Source: an uncultured Pseudomonadota bacterium (GTDB taxonomy: Bacteria > Desulfobacterota_B > Binatia > UBA9968). Taken from it: a stretch of 5,060 nt of DNA. Both the position numbers and the translations under genes were made by a program. Positions 3,588 through 5,060 of this stretch are shown here, piece by piece; position 1 is the first letter of the stretch; each line of letters begins with the position of its first letter. The stretch lies in NCBI GenBank assembly GCA_946478635.1, contig CAMLCX010000389.1:1-5060 (forward strand). Reading direction: 5' to 3'. Under the pieces are notes generated by a model. The model searched no databases, was not told the origin of the DNA, and saw nothing but the letters and a program-made list of their open reading frames with translations.

Positions 3588-4976
3588 ATGGCCGACCGCA
3601 TCCTCAATCATCTGAGCGACTACACGCTGAAGTTGTCGTATCACGACCTGCCGGAGGACGTGATCTGCCGGACCAAGCACATTGTCTTGGATACCGTGGG
3701 CTGCGCGCTCGGCGGAGCCAAAAGTCCTCCAGCCAAGATCGCGAGGGCCGCAGCCGCCGAGACAACTTCGGTTGTCCCATCCACCGTTTTGATCAGCGGG
3801 CAAAAAACCTCGCCCGACCTCGCGGCTTTCGCCAACGGCGTGATGATCCGTTATCTCGATTTCAACGACACCTACGCCGGTTCACCCACCTGCCACCCCA
3901 GCGATCTTCTTGCCCCGGTACTGGCCGTCGTGGACGCAATACACGGCGACGGCAAGAACGTGATCCTCGGAACGGTTTTGGGTTATGAGGTGCTTTGCGG
4001 ACTCATCGACGCCAGCTCGAACGAGCGCGGGCGTAATTGGGATCAGTCGACCTACGGCGTCATCGCGGCCGCGGTCGTGGCGGCTAAACTATTCGGCCAT
4101 GGCAAAGAGCAGATGGCCAACGCGATCAGCTTGGCGCTGGCGTCTCATATCAGTCTCGAGCAAATCAGAAGAGGGCAGATTTCCCATTGGAAGGGATGCG
4201 CGTTGGCCAATGCTTCGAGGAACGCGGTCTTTTGCGCCATGCTGGCCGCCAAAGGGATGACGGGGCCGGAGGAAATATTCGAAGGCAAGGCAGGATTCTT
4301 CGCCAGCACGGGAATCCGCTTCGAGATCAAACCCTTTGCGGACTCCGCCGACGGCTACCGCATCATGAAAGCGCGAATTAAAGCGTTTCCCGCTGGGTAT
4401 TTCTCGCAAAGCGCGATCGAGGCGATTCTTAACTTGCGATCGCAAATATCGCAAATCTCGAATCTCGACGACATCAAAGAGATTCGCCTGCAAACTTTTC
4501 CCGCCGGCTACGAGGTCATGGGTTCGGGAGAAGCGAACTGGCTCCCGGAAACCAGGGAGAGCGCCGATCATAGTCTGCCCTTCGTGATGGCCGTTGCGCT
4601 GATGGAAGGCGCCGTAGAAGTTCGCCATTACGACCAGCTGTACTACAAGCGCGCCGATGTGCGCGCGCTCATGCAAAAAATCAGCGTGCGGATCGGCGAA
4701 GAGCCCGTGGCCGCCTGGCCGGATATTCCCTTGAACATCGTCGACATCGAGATGAATTCAGGAAAAGTTTTCTCGACGAAAGTGGCCTACCACCTCGGCC
4801 ATTTCAAACGGTTGATGACCGACGCGGAACAGGAGCGAAAATTTCGTCCCCTGGCGGCGCCGCTGCTTCCAGAGAGGCAAATTAACGATCTCCTGGCCTG
4901 CTTGCGCCGCCTGGACGAAGTCGAGCGCATCGGTGAATTGATTGCCCTAACGATAGCGCCGAATCTATCTGCATAA
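3588..4976 (+). CDS. MmgE/PrpD family protein
   Basis: Complete 462-aa cytosolic protein, normal length for the family that includes 2-methylcitrate dehydratase, cis-aconitate decarboxylase and iminodisuccinate epimerase. The all-helical N-domain carries LDTVGCALGG (34-43), YLDFNDTY (89-96, active-site Asp region), HPSD (103-106), HWKGCALANASRNA (200-213, with Lys202) and EEIFEGKAGF (228-237). The hinge/C-domain carries IKAFPAGYFSQSAIEAIL (264-281), corresponding to the FPAEFHSQTAVEA segment of PrpD, and ADHSLPFVMAVAL (326-338). The start is constrained by an in-frame TAA at 3582-3584; the ribosome site is weak (GAG at 3579-3581). Residues 284-295 come from a short in-frame DNA repeat. The gene is alone and divergent from the operon on the left, so a shared pathway is only possible. 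The exact reaction cannot be chosen among family members; the PrpD FHSQ histidine is not conserved (YFSQ). Confidence 0.93.
   Translation: MADRILNHLSDYTLKLSYHDLPEDVICRTKHIVLDTVGCALGGAKSPPAKIARAAAAETTSVVPSTVLISGQKTSPDLAAFANGVMIRYLDFNDTYAGSPTCHPSDLLAPVLAVVDAIHGDGKNVILGTVLGYEVLCGLIDASSNERGRNWDQSTYGVIAAAVVAAKLFGHGKEQMANAISLALASHISLEQIRRGQISHWKGCALANASRNAVFCAMLAAKGMTGPEEIFEGKAGFFASTGIRFEIKPFADSADGYRIMKARIKAFPAGYFSQSAIEAILNLRSQISQISNLDDIKEIRLQTFPAGYEVMGSGEANWLPETRESADHSLPFVMAVALMEGAVEVRHYDQLYYKRADVRALMQKISVRIGEEPVAAWPDIPLNIVDIEMNSGKVFSTKVAYHLGHFKRLMTDAEQERKFRPLAAPLLPERQINDLLACLRRLDEVERIGELIALTIAPNLSA
4434..4467. repeat. Short repeat and palindrome inside the MmgE/PrpD gene
   Basis: A perfect 12-bp palindrome TTGCGATCGCAA (4434-4445) merges into a 9-nt tandem pair, TCGCAAATA and TCGCAAATC (4440-4457), followed by TCGAATCTCG. 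In frame this codes for SQISQISNL, in the linker between the FPAGYFSQSAIEA helix and the DIKEIRL strand. Confidence 0.8.
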
Positions 4977-4985
4977 TCCCGGCCG

Positions 4986-5052
4986 GCAGAACCGCAACCA
5001 AAGGCGAAGAAATTAGCCGCAAAGAACTTAGCGCAGCAGAGCCGCAACCAAA
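4986..5052. repeat. 17-nt direct repeat downstream of the MmgE/PrpD gene
   Basis: Copies at 4986-5002 (GCAGAACCGCAACCAAA) and 5036-5052 (GCAGAGCCGCAACCAAA) differ at one base and are 50 nt apart. Between them AGCCGCAA recurs at 5015-5022, followed by a CGCAAAGAA-type unit. The stretch from 4977 to the window end shows no gene. The array may continue past the edge. No terminator is visible after the stop at 4976. Confidence 0.75.
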
Positions 5053-5060
5053 TGGGAAAG

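Noticed and set aside
4089..4676. 195-aa open frame on the minus strand
   Set aside because: It is wholly antisense to the MmgE/PrpD gene, which has strong family motifs; composition gives the open antisense frame. The same applies to 3423-3803 minus.

Overview
The window reads as chromosomal DNA from an uncultured environmental bacterium. It is moderately GC-rich with ordinary bacterial gene signals. The gene content (an orphan-type ABC uptake operon, an arylmalonate-decarboxylase-like protein, an MmgE/PrpD protein, a DUF4160/DUF2442 pair) and the spacers full of 7-nt repeats and C-rich palindromes resemble what I recall of Desulfobacterota/Binatota/Rokubacteria/Tectomicrobia-like metagenome assemblies. 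That placement is an inference from style, not from a marker gene.

Left part, minus strand (2271 down to 1): a three-gene operon reading right to left. It starts with an Asp/Glu-racemase-superfamily protein (2271-1549) that has a good Shine-Dalgarno but no cysteine at all. This gene overlaps by ATGA with a periplasmic substrate-binding protein of the AfuA/COG1840 type (1552-524). After an 89-nt spacer holding a 7-nt repeat array comes the start of a TauB/SsuB/NrtD-like ABC ATPase (434-1), which leaves the window before its Walker B. Permease genes are presumably beyond the left edge. The set looks like uptake plus handling of a small organic acid, but the substrate cannot be read from the sequence.

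Middle (2272-3587): a repeat-bearing spacer; then the minus-strand pair DUF4160 (3045-2785) and DUF2442 (2830-2495), which overlap by 46 nt; then a 542-nt divergent intergenic region. That region contains a 197-bp, nearly symmetric palindromic element (3113-3309). It has 29-bp imperfect terminal inverted repeats ending in CTAG and two inner C-run/G-run hairpins in inverted orientation, so it looks like a MITE-type non-coding mobile element. Closer to 3588 is a stem-loop in the likely leader of the next gene.

Right part, plus strand (3588-4976): a complete MmgE/PrpD-family gene (462 aa; 2-methylcitrate dehydratase / cis-aconitate decarboxylase / epimerase superfamily), diverging from everything else. 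It is followed by a spacer with a 17-nt direct repeat that runs to the window end.

The most noteworthy points are the palindromic element, the racemase-like protein that has lost its catalytic cysteines and oxyanion residues, and the 7-nt tandem repeat that forms part of the signal peptide of the binding protein. I see no rRNA, tRNA, CRISPR array, transposase or convincing intrinsic terminator.
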